Notes: generated by a model from the letters alone, not told the origin. A stretch of DNA of 64,000 bases from DATFQI01 sp963816955 (GCA_963816955.1 CAWFME010000003.1:248001-312000); one strand, 5' to 3'. Shown: positions 18,093 to 27,222, counted from the first letter of the stretch. Translations and numbers: made by a program.

Positions 18093-19997
18093 GTGAAGAG
18101 ACGTCTTGCCGTCCGCGCGGCGCTGGCCGCGACGGGCGCACTCGCACTGGGCGCCGGCACCGCCGGCGCGCACCCGATGGACTTCGGGAGCACGAACGAC
18201 AGCTGGATCAACTCCGGCGTCGGCGTGCACTGGAACTCCCACGGCGCCGCGGGCTCCGTGGACGGCCGCGAGACGGTGGCGCCGCGCGAGGAAGGGCTCA
18301 AGCTCATCGGCAGCTCGGACCTCGGCGGCAAGCTCGCCGGCGCCGGCCGCGTGGCCGACGTCTCGGCCAAGGGCAACTACGCCTATCTGACGATGTTCTA
18401 CGAGCCCACCTGCGGTCGCGGCGGCGTGCAGATCGTCGACATCGCCAACCCGGCCAAGCCCGTGATGAAGGGCTACATCCCGAGCCACACGGACACGTTC
18501 TCCGGCGAGGGCTCGCAGGTCATCTCGATGAACACGCCCTCCTACAAGGGCGACCTGCTCGTGTACCAGAACGAGTGGTGCCCGGGCACGACGAACGGCG
18601 TCGGCGGTATCTCGCTCATCGACGTGCGCAACCCGAGCTCGCCGAAGAAGCTCGTCGAGGGCGCCGGCGACTTCACCAAGAAGGACGGCACGCAGTCCAA
18701 CGGCGTCCCGCAGACGCGCGCCAACCAGACGCACTCCGCGTTCGCCTGGACCAACCCGGACACCGGCAAGGTCTACGTCGTGCTCGTGGACGACATGGAG
18801 GAGATGGACGTCGACATCCTCGACATCACGAACCCCTCCAAGCCGAAGATGGTCTCCGAGACGAACCTCGACCAGTTCGCCCAGACCGGCGCGGGCCGGC
18901 CGCACGGCGACTCCGTGTTCAGCCACGACATGGTCGTCAAGCGCATCGGCGGGCGCGACATCATGCTGATGTCCTACTGGGACGGCGGCTACGTCACGCT
19001 CGACGTGAGCAACCCGGCGGCGCCGAAGACCCTGTCGGACACGGACTTCTCCGCGGTCGACAAGGCGCGCACGCCGTTCGGGCAGACCATCACGCCAGAG
19101 GGCAACGCCCACCAGGCCGAGTTCACCCGTGACAACAAGTACATCTTCGCCACGGACGAGGACTTCGACCCGTATCGCGTCCAGGCCACCTTCAAGGGCG
19201 GCGCGGCGAACGGCAAGACGTTCACGGCGCTGCAGTCCGGCGACACGCCGGCGGTCAACAAGGACAACCCGCTCGCGGGTGACACGCGGTTCGTCGGCCT
19301 GGGCTGCGACCCGCTGGCCGCGGGCAGCGGCAACGGCCTGATCGCCGTCGCCGAGCGCGGCACGTGCGACTTCCAGGTGAAGCTCAACAACGTCGAGGCG
19401 GCGGGCTACAAGGGCCTGATCGTGTTCAACCGCCGCGGCACCGACGGCTGCGAGGCGCTGATCAACATGCTCGCCTCGTCGACGACGACCCCGGCGATCT
19501 TCGTGACGCGCACGGACGGCTTCCGGCTGCTCGGCGTCGAGCCGCCCGCCGACTACGCGTGCGGGTCGGCCTCCGAGACGGACGGCACGAACACGCCGGC
19601 CGGCCCGTCGGTGCCCGTCGACATGTCGGCCGTGTTCGACGGCTGGGGCTACACGCACATGTACAAGACGAACCTCGCCGAGGGCGCGAAGATGACCGAG
19701 GTCGACTTCTACGCGCCGGAGGAGGGCCAGCTCGAGGCGTTCGCCGAGAACTTCGGCGACATGTCGGTCCACGAGGTCGCCACGGATCCCGGCCGGAACC
19801 TGGTGTTCGTCTCGCACTACGCGCTCGGCATGCGCGCGCTGCGCTACGACGCCAACGGCCTCGAAGAGGTCGGCGCGTTCGTCGAGCAGGGCGGCTCCAA
19901 CTACTGGGGCGTCGAGATCCACAAGATGAACGGGAAGACGTACATCCTCGGGTCCGACCGCGATCGCGGCCTGCGGATCTTCACGTTCGGCAACTGA
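18093..19997 (+). CDS. Secreted LVIVD-repeat protein with inserted PA domain
   Basis: A 634-residue exported protein. The start is GTG 18093, with AAGGGGA at 18083-18089. The signal peptide covers about residues 1-27 (KRRLAVRAALAATGALALG...). LVIVD-type propeller blades appear throughout: GGVQIVDIANPAKPVM, GGISLIDVRNPSSPKKL, DILDITNPSKPKMV, GYVTLDVSNPAAPKTL. A protease-associated (PA) domain is inserted at about residues 400-490 (GLIAVAERGTCDFQVKLNNV, GYKGLIVFNRRG, PAIFVTRTDGFRLLG). PA domains bind peptides or mediate contacts in secreted proteases, but no protease domain is present. It is a surface or secreted binding protein of unknown ligand, and a paralogue of the protein at 14968-16506. 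Confidence 0.85.
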   Translation: MKRRLAVRAALAATGALALGAGTAGAHPMDFGSTNDSWINSGVGVHWNSHGAAGSVDGRETVAPREEGLKLIGSSDLGGKLAGAGRVADVSAKGNYAYLTMFYEPTCGRGGVQIVDIANPAKPVMKGYIPSHTDTFSGEGSQVISMNTPSYKGDLLVYQNEWCPGTTNGVGGISLIDVRNPSSPKKLVEGAGDFTKKDGTQSNGVPQTRANQTHSAFAWTNPDTGKVYVVLVDDMEEMDVDILDITNPSKPKMVSETNLDQFAQTGAGRPHGDSVFSHDMVVKRIGGRDIMLMSYWDGGYVTLDVSNPAAPKTLSDTDFSAVDKARTPFGQTITPEGNAHQAEFTRDNKYIFATDEDFDPYRVQATFKGGAANGKTFTALQSGDTPAVNKDNPLAGDTRFVGLGCDPLAAGSGNGLIAVAERGTCDFQVKLNNVEAAGYKGLIVFNRRGTDGCEALINMLASSTTTPAIFVTRTDGFRLLGVEPPADYACGSASETDGTNTPAGPSVPVDMSAVFDGWGYTHMYKTNLAEGAKMTEVDFYAPEEGQLEAFAENFGDMSVHEVATDPGRNLVFVSHYALGMRALRYDANGLEEVGAFVEQGGSNYWGVEIHKMNGKTYILGSDRDRGLRIFTFGN

Positions 19998-20011
19998 GTC
20001 CCTCCAGGACC

Positions 20012-20983
20012 TCAGTGCATTCGGAGGGGCCGGCCACGTGCCGGCCCCTTCTGCGTGAGGCGGGCGACCACCACGGCGCCCGTCACCATCGCTGCCGTCG
20101 CCAGCAGCGAGCCGAGCGAGAGGAGCGGGACGCCGGTCAGCCCGTGGCCGATGTTGCAGCCGCGGGCGATGCTGCCGCCCGCGCCCATGAGCAGGCCGCC
20201 CGCGAGCGCTCGCGCCGCGCGGGCGGCGTCCGGCAGCACGAGCCGGCGGGCGCCGGCGAGCGCGCCGCCGGCCACGACGCCGAGCGCGAGCCACAGCGTG
20301 TAGGGCAACTCGTCGCCGGCCTCGAGCGCTGCGCGCGTGCCGTCGGCCGCTCCGACGAACCCGAGGCCGTAGCCGTGGCCCGCCTGCTCGGCGGCTATCC
20401 ACGCGAGCGCCGCGACGAGCCCGAGCGTGACGCCGGGCACGAGCCCGCGCAGGCCCCGCCGCACCAACCATGCGAGCAGCAGCGCGCCGAGGACGAGCGC
20501 GACCGGGGCGTAGCCGGCGCCCAGCAGCTCCGGCAGGCCGGCGGTCCGGGGGCGCGACGCGTCGCCGAGTGTGGCCGGCACGTCCGCGCCCGGTCCGCGG
20601 ATCAGCAGCTCGCCGGCCGCGAAGCCGGCGATCGCCACCGCGAGCGCGAGCGTGCCGCCGCCCGCCTTCCAGAGGATGCCGGTCACGCAGCCGCCGGCGA
20701 GCGCCATCCCGGCCCCGAACACGAGGCCGCCCGCGAGCTGGGCGACGGGCAGCAGCGCGATCCCGCCGCCGTCGGCGTTGCGCTCCAGCGGCCCGACGCC
20801 GAGCGCGACGAGCAACGGCAGCACGAGAAGCTGGACGCCGACGGCGATCGCGAACGCGCGCAGCACACGCGGGCGGCCCTCCAGGAGCGCCCGCCTCACG
20901 CCGCGGTTGAAGCACAGGCCCCAGCGGGTCATCACGACGCCGGCGAGGGCGCCCATGGCGAGGCCGATCAGAGCGGCGTCCAC
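20012..20983 (-). CDS. YeeE/YedE-family sulfur-compound transporter
   Basis: A 323-residue membrane protein with about nine helices, of the YeeE/YedE (thiosulfate-uptake) family. Family cysteine motifs are visible: TRWGLCFNRGVRRALLEG near the N-terminus, LAGGCVTGILWKAGGG near residue 100 and IARGCNIGHGLTGVPLLSLG near residue 285. In characterised members these cysteines relay thiosulfate through the membrane. No TusA-like partner is adjacent. GTG 20983 is preceded by TATACA (20996-20991 on this strand) seven bases away, suggesting a leaderless message. The 3' end contains the terminator hairpin of the convergent LVIVD gene. Confidence 0.88.
   Translation of the reverse strand: MDAALIGLAMGALAGVVMTRWGLCFNRGVRRALLEGRPRVLRAFAIAVGVQLLVLPLLVALGVGPLERNADGGGIALLPVAQLAGGLVFGAGMALAGGCVTGILWKAGGGTLALAVAIAGFAAGELLIRGPGADVPATLGDASRPRTAGLPELLGAGYAPVALVLGALLLAWLVRRGLRGLVPGVTLGLVAALAWIAAEQAGHGYGLGFVGAADGTRAALEAGDELPYTLWLALGVVAGGALAGARRLVLPDAARAARALAGGLLMGAGGSIARGCNIGHGLTGVPLLSLGSLLATAAMVTGAVVVARLTQKGPARGRPLRMH
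20025..20049 (+). terminator. Hairpin terminator inside the 3' end of the convergent yedE-like gene
   Basis: AGGGGCCGGC (20025-20034), loop CACGT, GCCGGCCCCT (20040-20049), followed by TCT. It lies 27 bases after the LVIVD stop but within the last codons of the oppositely oriented YedE gene, because the two stops are only 14 bases apart. Confidence 0.7.
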
Positions 20984-20990
20984 GCGCCGA

Positions 20991-20996
20991 TGTATA
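20991..20996 (-). promoter_or_regulatory. -10 element of the leaderless yedE-like gene
   Basis: TATACA on the minus strand ends seven bases before the GTG start at 20983. No convincing -35 is seen. Confidence 0.45.
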
Positions 20997-21012
20997 GCTG
21001 CGACGACGGCGG

Positions 21013-22365
21013 TCAGCGCAGCAGGCGCACCCCGACCGTGTGCGGGTCGGGCGGCCGCGCGTCGGTGACGGGCCGCGGCGCGCGGGAGATCGCGACCAGC
21101 TCGCCGTCCTTGCCGCCGCGCCCTAGCGCGACGACGCCGAGGCCGGGCGTCGCCCCGATCGCGTCCGAGCCGCCGCTCAGCGGAGCCGGTCCGCGAAGGG
21201 CGAAGAAGGCGAGCTTGTCGTCGGGCGAGAGGTCGACGAGATCGGGCGCGGGATCCGCACTGAGGTCCCCGGCGAGCGAGTACCTGCCGACGATCGCGGC
21301 CTTGCGCGTGTCCACCACCGTCACGTCGTTCTGGATGCGATCGACGGAGAGCAGGTACTTCCGGTGCTTCGTCATGGTCCCGCCATGCGCGTCGACCTGG
21401 CCCTCACGCTGGTAGACGACGCTCGGGGCGGGCGTGTCCGGCGGGTTCGCATCGGAACGGATCCGCGCGAGGTCGACGGCGTAGACCGTGTGCCCGAAGG
21501 GGTCGCCGGGGGCACCGGCCCCCGCGTTGAGGTACATGGCGCCGCCGGCATCCTGCTGACCGCAGCCGTTGTCGTCGATCTTCGCCCGGGTGTACTCCGC
21601 CACGATCCGCATCGGGGTGGCGTCGTGGTCGATCACGAACGCGCCGCCGCCGCGCAGCGACACGAACGCGAAGCGGCCGTCCAGCGTGGTGCGCGTGCAG
21701 ATCGGGGCGTTGTCGGGGCGCAGCACGGGGTCCTGGCGCGGGGCGCCGCTGGGCGTCGTGCCCTCGTACAGGCTCAGGGTCGCGTCAGGCTCCCACGCGA
21801 AGGTCCGGGCGGCCCAGTCGGCGCGGATGCGCTCGACGAGCTTGCCGTTCTGGTTGGAGACGAGGATCGCGCTGCCGTCGGGGGTGGGCCAGGCGGCGTG
21901 TGCCTGGCGCGCGCCGTTCTGGCCGGGGCTCGTGCGCAGGCACGCGATGGCCTCCCGCGTCGCGGCGTCGTGGATCGTCACGTGCCCGCTGGCGACCCAG
22001 CTGAGGATCGCGTAACGCGAGCCCTCGACCGTGAGCGCGTCGCCGCCCTGGAACGTCAACATGTGCGGGCGCGTGGGTCGCACGTCCGTGGTGTCCAGGC
22101 ACAGGTCCGTGGCCTGGCCGCCGAGGTTGACGGTCTCGGGCCGGGCGGCGGCCGGATCGTCCTCCAGGTCGCTGCCGGCGAAGACATGGAGGTAGCCGCC
22201 GAAGCCGTCCTTGGAGTCGGTCTGGTCGACGAGCCAGACTTCGTAGTGCTCACCCGGCCCCGACGCCCGGGCCGGCGACCCGCTGTCGACTGCCACGGTG
22301 GCGGCCAGGAGGACGGCGATCAGGCCGATCGTGGCGACGGCGGCCACCAGACGCACTCGACTCAT
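21013..22365 (-). CDS. Secreted beta-propeller-like protein of unknown function
   Basis: A 450-residue exported protein with an uncleaved or signal-type N-terminal helix (residues about 5-24, LVAAVATIGLIAVLLAATVA). GAGAGGAAC lies just before ATG 22365. The body is beta-rich with propeller-like blades: GHVTIHDAATREAIACL, GSAILVSNQNGKLVERI, GRFAFVSLRGGGAFVID, NDVTVVDTRKAAIVGRY and DDKLAFFALRGPAPLSGG. Only four or five cysteines occur (CLDTTD, ACLRT, PICTRT, NGCGQQ), fitting extracellular disulfides. I recognise no enzyme motif. It resembles the YVTN/LVIVD surface propellers that are abundant in this region. Confidence 0.7.
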   Translation of the reverse strand: MSRVRLVAAVATIGLIAVLLAATVAVDSGSPARASGPGEHYEVWLVDQTDSKDGFGGYLHVFAGSDLEDDPAAARPETVNLGGQATDLCLDTTDVRPTRPHMLTFQGGDALTVEGSRYAILSWVASGHVTIHDAATREAIACLRTSPGQNGARQAHAAWPTPDGSAILVSNQNGKLVERIRADWAARTFAWEPDATLSLYEGTTPSGAPRQDPVLRPDNAPICTRTTLDGRFAFVSLRGGGAFVIDHDATPMRIVAEYTRAKIDDNGCGQQDAGGAMYLNAGAGAPGDPFGHTVYAVDLARIRSDANPPDTPAPSVVYQREGQVDAHGGTMTKHRKYLLSVDRIQNDVTVVDTRKAAIVGRYSLAGDLSADPAPDLVDLSPDDKLAFFALRGPAPLSGGSDAIGATPGLGVVALGRGGKDGELVAISRAPRPVTDARPPDPHTVGVRLLR

Positions 22366-22449
22366 GTCTGTTCCTCTCGGAATCAGCCCGTCCTCGTGAC
22401 ACCGTACCCGCCGCGGGTGGTCCGTGGGGGATTTCTCTGCCGGGCGCCG

Positions 22450-23706
22450 TCAGCGCAGCTCGCGGTCGAAGAACGCCGTGACGCGGGCCTCGTAGGGCGC
22501 CGCCTCCTGGCGGATCCCCGCCGTGTGGGCGGCGTCGGGCAGGTTCCAGTGCTCGACGTTCGGACCGCCCGCGCGGTCGTAGAGGGCGCCGAACTCGTAC
22601 TCCTCGGCGGTGCCGGCGGACACCATCAGGATCGGCTGGCGGGCCAGGCGGATGCGGTCCTCGAGCGCCGGGCTCTGCGGGTCGCCTGTCAGCACCTCGA
22701 TCGTCTTGAACATGATCCAGCCGGGCACGACGCCGACCTCGTCGCCGCGCAGGCGGTGCCAGTCCTCGTAGCTCTCGGCGGCGGTGCCGTCGGCGACGAT
22801 CGCCTCGATGTCGTCGCGGTCGGCGGCGACCTCGATCAGCACGTCGGCGCCTGTCGAGAGCCCCAGGGCGCCGATGCGACCCGGCTCGACGTCGCTTCGG
22901 CCCTTCAGGAACGCCATCGCACCCGCGACGTCTTCGCGCCAGTCCCAGCCGTAGCCGTTGGGCGAGCCCTCGCTGTGACCGCGGCCGCGGGCGTCGTAGA
23001 GCAGCACGCCGTAGCCCTCGGCCGCCAACAGCTCGGCGTGCCTGGCGGAACCCTCCCGGTCGCTGTTGCCGCCGTGCACGAGCAAGACGGCCGCGCCGTT
23101 GCTCGACGGGCGGTACCAGCCGGTGAGCTTCAGGCCGTCGCCCGCGCTGAACGCGACCTCCTGGTACTCCGGCCCGGGCTTCGCGCCGACCGGCTCGCGC
23201 CACTTGTGCGCGTCGATCATGCCCATCGCCATCGGGCCGAGAACGAGGAGCGAGCCGAGGATCACGACCGGCACGGCGAGCAGCCGCTGCCACCAGCGTC
23301 GGCGGTGCCAGAGGAGGAACACGGCGAGCCCGGCGAGCACGAGCCCTGCCGCGAGGGCGAGCACGCCGGTCAGGTCGCTGTGCGCGACGCCGTCGACGCG
23401 CATGTGCTGGACGTGCATGGCGCCGTTCACGGTCGCCAGCACGGCGAAGGTGAACGCCGTCGCCGCCCGCACGGCGGGGCTCATCCTGGGGAAGGCCCAG
23501 ATCGCGCCGAGCGCGCCGGCGGCGGCGATCAGCGCGGCGAGCGCGTGCTGCCCGAGCCCGAGCCCGGGCTGCCGGCCCAGGAACGCGTCGTCGAGCGCGT
23601 GCACGAGCGCGACGGCGGTCGCCGCGGTGAACACGCCCCGCGTGGTGATCCGCAGTCGTGCTCTGGGCGGGGCCGGGGCCGGTCTCTCGAGGATGACGGT
23701 CTGCAT
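22450..23706 (-). CDS. Membrane-anchored alpha/beta hydrolase
   Basis: A 418-residue protein with about four or five membrane helices in the first 160 residues (for example ALAALIAAAGALGAIWAFP and LTGVLALAAGLVLAGLAVFL) and a C-terminal alpha/beta-hydrolase domain facing one side. Catalytic features: oxyanion strand LLVHGGNSDREG, a probable nucleophile serine in LGLSTGAD, an acid in the TAEEYE loop region and the histidine in DAAHTAGI. The GxSxG is in the form GLSTG. Homologues are annotated as alpha/beta hydrolases of unknown substrate. The start at 23706 (MQTVILERP) is preferred over 23742. It stands alone, 84 bases upstream of the propeller gene on the same strand. Confidence 0.82.
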   Translation of the reverse strand: MQTVILERPAPAPPRARLRITTRGVFTAATAVALVHALDDAFLGRQPGLGLGQHALAALIAAAGALGAIWAFPRMSPAVRAATAFTFAVLATVNGAMHVQHMRVDGVAHSDLTGVLALAAGLVLAGLAVFLLWHRRRWWQRLLAVPVVILGSLLVLGPMAMGMIDAHKWREPVGAKPGPEYQEVAFSAGDGLKLTGWYRPSSNGAAVLLVHGGNSDREGSARHAELLAAEGYGVLLYDARGRGHSEGSPNGYGWDWREDVAGAMAFLKGRSDVEPGRIGALGLSTGADVLIEVAADRDDIEAIVADGTAAESYEDWHRLRGDEVGVVPGWIMFKTIEVLTGDPQSPALEDRIRLARQPILMVSAGTAEEYEFGALYDRAGGPNVEHWNLPDAAHTAGIRQEAAPYEARVTAFFDRELR

Positions 23707-23797
23707 CGCACCACCGTTCCAGCCCGCAGGTCGCCGGGCCATGGGGCAGCCCGTCGTGCCGTCGTCGGAAAGCCGTCACCGAGGGGCGGTTTGCCGC

Positions 23798-25360
23798 CTA
23801 CTGCGCGAGCGCGCAGCCGTCCTTGCGCGGGTCGCTGCCCGCGGCGCGGATGCCGTCCTCGTGCACGCGGACGACCTGCGCCCCGCCGGTGAGCTGCGCG
23901 TAGGGCGGCCCGACCTCGACGTCGTGGCCCCAGCGGCGCAGCTTGGCGACCTCGCGCTCGGGCAGGCGGCCCTCCACCAGCAGCACGCCGCGGTCGTGGA
24001 AGTGGCGAGGGTGGTCGACGGCCTCCTGCGGGGCCATCCCGTGGTCGTGCAGGTTGACGAGCACCTGGGCGTGGCCCTGCGGTTGCATGAAGCCGCCCAT
24101 GTTCCCGTAGACGGCCCACAGGCCCCCGCCGCGCGTGACGAGCGCGGGGATGATCGTGTGCAGCGGGCGCTTGCCGGGCTCGAGCACGGTGGGGGAGGCC
24201 GGGTCGAGCGAGAATCCGAAGCCGCGGTTGTGCAGGCACACGCCGGTGCCCGGCACGACGACGCCGCTTCCGAACGACTTGTAGAGCGAGTTGATCAGCG
24301 AGCAGCCGTTGCCCTCGCGGTCGACGGCGCAGACGTAGGTCGTGTCGCCGGCGCCGCGGCCGGCGGGCGCGCGCGCCTCGCCGGTCCCGGTCGCGCCGGC
24401 GAGCAGTTCGGCCACGGGCACGGCGACGAAGTCCGGGTCGCCGACGTGCTCGTGCAGTGCCGCGAACGCGTGCTTCTTGGCCTCGACCTCGAGGTGGATC
24501 CGCTCCGCGCTCACGGCGGGCAGCGCGCCGAGGTCCTCGCCCGCGAGCGTGCGCAGGATCATCAGCGCTGCGACGCCGGTCGTCGGCGGCGGCAGCTCGT
24601 GAACGTCCAGACCGCGGTAGGGCGCCGAGATCGGCTCGACCCACGTCGAGCGGTGCGCAGCCATGTCCGCGAGCTCGAGGAAGCCGCCGGCGGCGCGGGT
24701 CGCGGCGACGATCCGCTCGGCGATCTCGCCCTCGTAGAACGCGCGCGGGCCCTGGTCGGCGAGCGTCTCGAACGTGCGCGCGAGGTCCGGCAGCCGCACG
24801 AGCTCGCCCTCCCGCGGCGCCTGCCCGCGCGGTAGGAAGGCGGCCGCGGCGGCTTCGTCGCGTCGCAGCAGCAGCGACTCCTCCTCCCACATGCGCGCGG
24901 TGACGGCGGCGACCGGGTACCCGCCCTCGGCGATGCCGCGCGCAGGCTCGAGCAGCGCCGGGAGCCCGAGCCGCCCCAGCTCCGCGGCGGCGTCCGCCCA
25001 CAGCGCGACCGCGCCGGGCACGGTGATCGTCTCGCCACCCCGCGCGGGCATGTCGTCGTGGCCGCGGGCCCGCATCGCCTCCACCGTCGCCCCGCGGCCC
25101 GCCCGGCCCGCGCCCTCGAGGGCGCGGACACGGCCGGTCGCCGCCTCGAAGAACAGCAGGAAGGCGTCGCCGCCTGGCCCGGTCATCATCGGCGACAGCA
25201 CCGCCATCGCGGCGGCCATCGCCACGCAGGCGTCGGCCGCCGTGCCGCCGGCGTCGAGCGCCCGGATCCCGGCAAGCGCCGCCCGCGGGTGCTCGCAGGC
25301 GACCGCGCCGGCGGTCCCGTGGACCGTCGAGCGGCCGCCGTTGTCGGGGCGGGCGGTCAC
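23798..25360 (-). CDS. ggt: Gamma-glutamyltransferase family protein
   Basis: A 520-residue Ntn-hydrolase-type gamma-glutamyltransferase/hydrolase. The start is GTG 25360, overlapping the stop of the Nramp-like gene (GTGA). The autoprocessing and nucleophile threonine is probably T340 in GAGDTTYVCAVD. Conserved features include DAGGTAADACVAMAAAM, MMTGPGGDAFLL and PPPTTGVAALMILRTL; the small-subunit part has NSLYKSFGSGVVVPGTGV and GKRPLHTIIPA. No signal peptide is seen, so it resembles cytosolic YwrD-type members rather than periplasmic Ggt. It may split glutathione-like or other gamma-glutamyl compounds. The translational coupling to a transporter suggests that the transported compound is linked to its substrate, which is inference. 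Confidence 0.88.
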   Translation of the reverse strand: MTARPDNGGRSTVHGTAGAVACEHPRAALAGIRALDAGGTAADACVAMAAAMAVLSPMMTGPGGDAFLLFFEAATGRVRALEGAGRAGRGATVEAMRARGHDDMPARGGETITVPGAVALWADAAAELGRLGLPALLEPARGIAEGGYPVAAVTARMWEEESLLLRRDEAAAAAFLPRGQAPREGELVRLPDLARTFETLADQGPRAFYEGEIAERIVAATRAAGGFLELADMAAHRSTWVEPISAPYRGLDVHELPPPTTGVAALMILRTLAGEDLGALPAVSAERIHLEVEAKKHAFAALHEHVGDPDFVAVPVAELLAGATGTGEARAPAGRGAGDTTYVCAVDREGNGCSLINSLYKSFGSGVVVPGTGVCLHNRGFGFSLDPASPTVLEPGKRPLHTIIPALVTRGGGLWAVYGNMGGFMQPQGHAQVLVNLHDHGMAPQEAVDHPRHFHDRGVLLVEGRLPEREVAKLRRWGHDVEVGPPYAQLTGGAQVVRVHEDGIRAAGSDPRKDGCALAQ

Positions 25361-26667
25361 ACCTCTTCGGCGATCTTCTGCACCGCGAGCACCGCGAACA
25401 GCACAACCGAGCCTGCGAGCACCACGTTGGCGACGATCCCGTTGCGCAACTCCTTCGGGACGCGGCCGGAGTTGTTGAGCCACAGCAGCGTGCCCGCCAG
25501 GAACGGCAGGAAGAGCGCGCCGAGCGCGGCGTAGACGATCACCAGGAACACCGGCTGGTCGAAGAACAGCAGCACCATCGGCGGGAAGGTGATCCAGACG
25601 AGGAAGGCCCGGAAGGCGCCGCTCTTCTCGTTCGGCGGCGCGTCGGCGCCCTCATCGCGGGCCGTCTTCATGTAGTCCGCGAACAGCTGGGCGAAGCCGT
25701 TCCAGGCGCCCACCAGCGACGAGTACGCCGCGGCGAAGAAGCCGAGCAGGAACAGCCAGCGGGTGATCCCGCCGAGCCGGTCGCCGAGCGAGTCCGCGAA
25801 CGGGATGAGGCCCTCCTCGCCGTCGATCGCCGCGTCCGTGCCGTAGAGGAACTCCGCGCCCACGATCAGCACGGCGAGCACGAAGATGCCGGTCACGACG
25901 TAGCCGACCCGGATGTCCACGCGGACGGTCGGCAGCCACTTGGCGTCGGTCCAGCCGTTGTCGCGCATCCAGTAGGTGTAGGAGGCGAGGGTCAGCGTCG
26001 CGCCGACGCCGCCCATCAGGCCCAGGCAGTACAGCAGCGAGCCGTCGGGCGCGCGTGGCACCAGGCCGCCCGCGATGTCGCCGAGCCCGGGCGTGACGGC
26101 GATGGCACACCCGACCGTCGTGACGAACATCATCCCGACGAGCACCTGCATCACGCGCTCGAAGACGCCGTAGCGGCCGATCACGTTGATCGCGAAGCCG
26201 GTCACCGACGCCAGCACGGCCCATGCCCATACCGGCAATGCCGGGAACATCGCCTCGAGCGCGAGCCCCGAGGCCGACGCCACCGCCGCGCCGAACACGA
26301 ACGCCAGCAGGAACAGGTAGAAGACGAAGTAGCCGCGCACGAGGCGGCCGAGCGAATACCAGGCCTCGATGATCGTCGTCCCCGTGGCCAGGCACCAGCG
26401 GGCTATGCCCTCGGTGAGGAAGTACTTGAGCACGACGCCGACCGCGATCGCCCATACGAACGTGAAGGCGTACTCCTGGCCGGCCGCGAGCGAGGACACG
26501 AGATCACCCGCCCCGACCCCGGTCGCGGCGATGATCAGGCCGGGCCCGACCACCCGCAGCTTGCCCTTCAGCCCGCTCGGCGGGCGTCTCGGCGGAATCG
26601 GCTTGCCGCCCTCGCGGGTCGGCCTGCCGATGATGGTCCTACCGGTCTCGACGGTGGGCGTCGACAC
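25357..26667 (-). CDS. Nramp-like transporter lacking the canonical metal-binding motif
   Basis: A 436-residue protein of the Nramp/APC fold with about 11 membrane helices. GTG 26667 is chosen because AGGGAGAGG lies five bases upstream; an in-frame GTG at 26685 precedes the ribosome site. The helix-1 motif that binds divalent metal (DPGN) is replaced: GPGLIIAATGVGAGDLVSSL. In helix 6 the usual MPH is replaced by a GGVGATLTLASYTYWMR stretch. Such divergent Nramp-like proteins occur in actinobacteria and their substrate is not established. The stop overlaps the start of the gamma-glutamyltransferase gene, implying joint function. Confidence 0.82.
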   Translation of the reverse strand: MSTPTVETGRTIIGRPTREGGKPIPPRRPPSGLKGKLRVVGPGLIIAATGVGAGDLVSSLAAGQEYAFTFVWAIAVGVVLKYFLTEGIARWCLATGTTIIEAWYSLGRLVRGYFVFYLFLLAFVFGAAVASASGLALEAMFPALPVWAWAVLASVTGFAINVIGRYGVFERVMQVLVGMMFVTTVGCAIAVTPGLGDIAGGLVPRAPDGSLLYCLGLMGGVGATLTLASYTYWMRDNGWTDAKWLPTVRVDIRVGYVVTGIFVLAVLIVGAEFLYGTDAAIDGEEGLIPFADSLGDRLGGITRWLFLLGFFAAAYSSLVGAWNGFAQLFADYMKTARDEGADAPPNEKSGAFRAFLVWITFPPMVLLFFDQPVFLVIVYAALGALFLPFLAGTLLWLNNSGRVPKELRNGIVANVVLAGSVVLFAVLAVQKIAEEV

Positions 26668-26745
26668 GAGCACCTCTCCCTTCACGCCCGCGCTCCCGAC
26701 GCGGGCCGTTACCCCAGGTTCCGGCTACCCGGGGCGGGCGGGCGA

Positions 26746-27222
26746 CTACACGTGCTGCAGGCGCCGCGAGATGTCGGCGCACTCGACGCAGACGGTCTCC
26801 GGGATGATCCCGGCGCGCATCAGCCCGGCGAAGACCTTGCAACCGATGCAGAGGCCGAGCGCGGCCTCGAGCGTCGCGGCGGTGACGAGCAGCGCCAGCA
26901 GCACGGCGGTCGCGGTGGTCCAGCCGAGCGCGAGCGCGGCCACGCCGAGCGTGGTCATCGCGGCGCCCATGCCCTGCGCGAAGCGCTTCGGCGGGCCGGC
27001 GACCTCGCGCGGCGGCCCGAGCCGGGGCGCGACGACCTTCGTCGCGAACTGGGCCAGCGGGCTGAGGCGCGGCCCGGCCAGGACGCGGGCCCAGAAGCCG
27101 TAGGCGAGCGGGATCAGCAGCCAGTGGGCGCCCGTGACGAGCGCGCCGGCGCCGGTCAGGGCCACCACGGCGGCGACGGTGCGCGCCGCCTTCTCGTTGA
27201 TCACACGCGGGAACCCCAGCAC
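26746..27222 (-). CDS. DUF4395 membrane protein
   Basis: A 158-residue protein of the DUF4395 family: two pairs of membrane helices and a C-terminal cysteine motif, LCIGCKVFAGLMRAG then TVCVECADI. GTG 27222 (MLGFPRVINEKAART) is preferred over a TTG 63 bases upstream. Family homology starts with LGFPRVIN, and TATCCT on this strand ends seven bases before it. Family members often neighbour thioredoxin or rhodanese genes; none is here. The Cys pairs suggest redox or sulfur chemistry at the membrane, unproven. Confidence 0.8.
   Translation of the reverse strand: MLGFPRVINEKAARTVAAVVALTGAGALVTGAHWLLIPLAYGFWARVLAGPRLSPLAQFATKVVAPRLGPPREVAGPPKRFAQGMGAAMTTLGVAALALGWTTATAVLLALLVTAATLEAALGLCIGCKVFAGLMRAGIIPETVCVECADISRRLQHV

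Noticed and set aside
23529..25406. Long minus-strand frame overlapping the gamma-glutamyltransferase gene
   Set aside because: Shadow frame of low complexity; the conserved Thr nucleophile and family motifs are in the frame 25360-23798.
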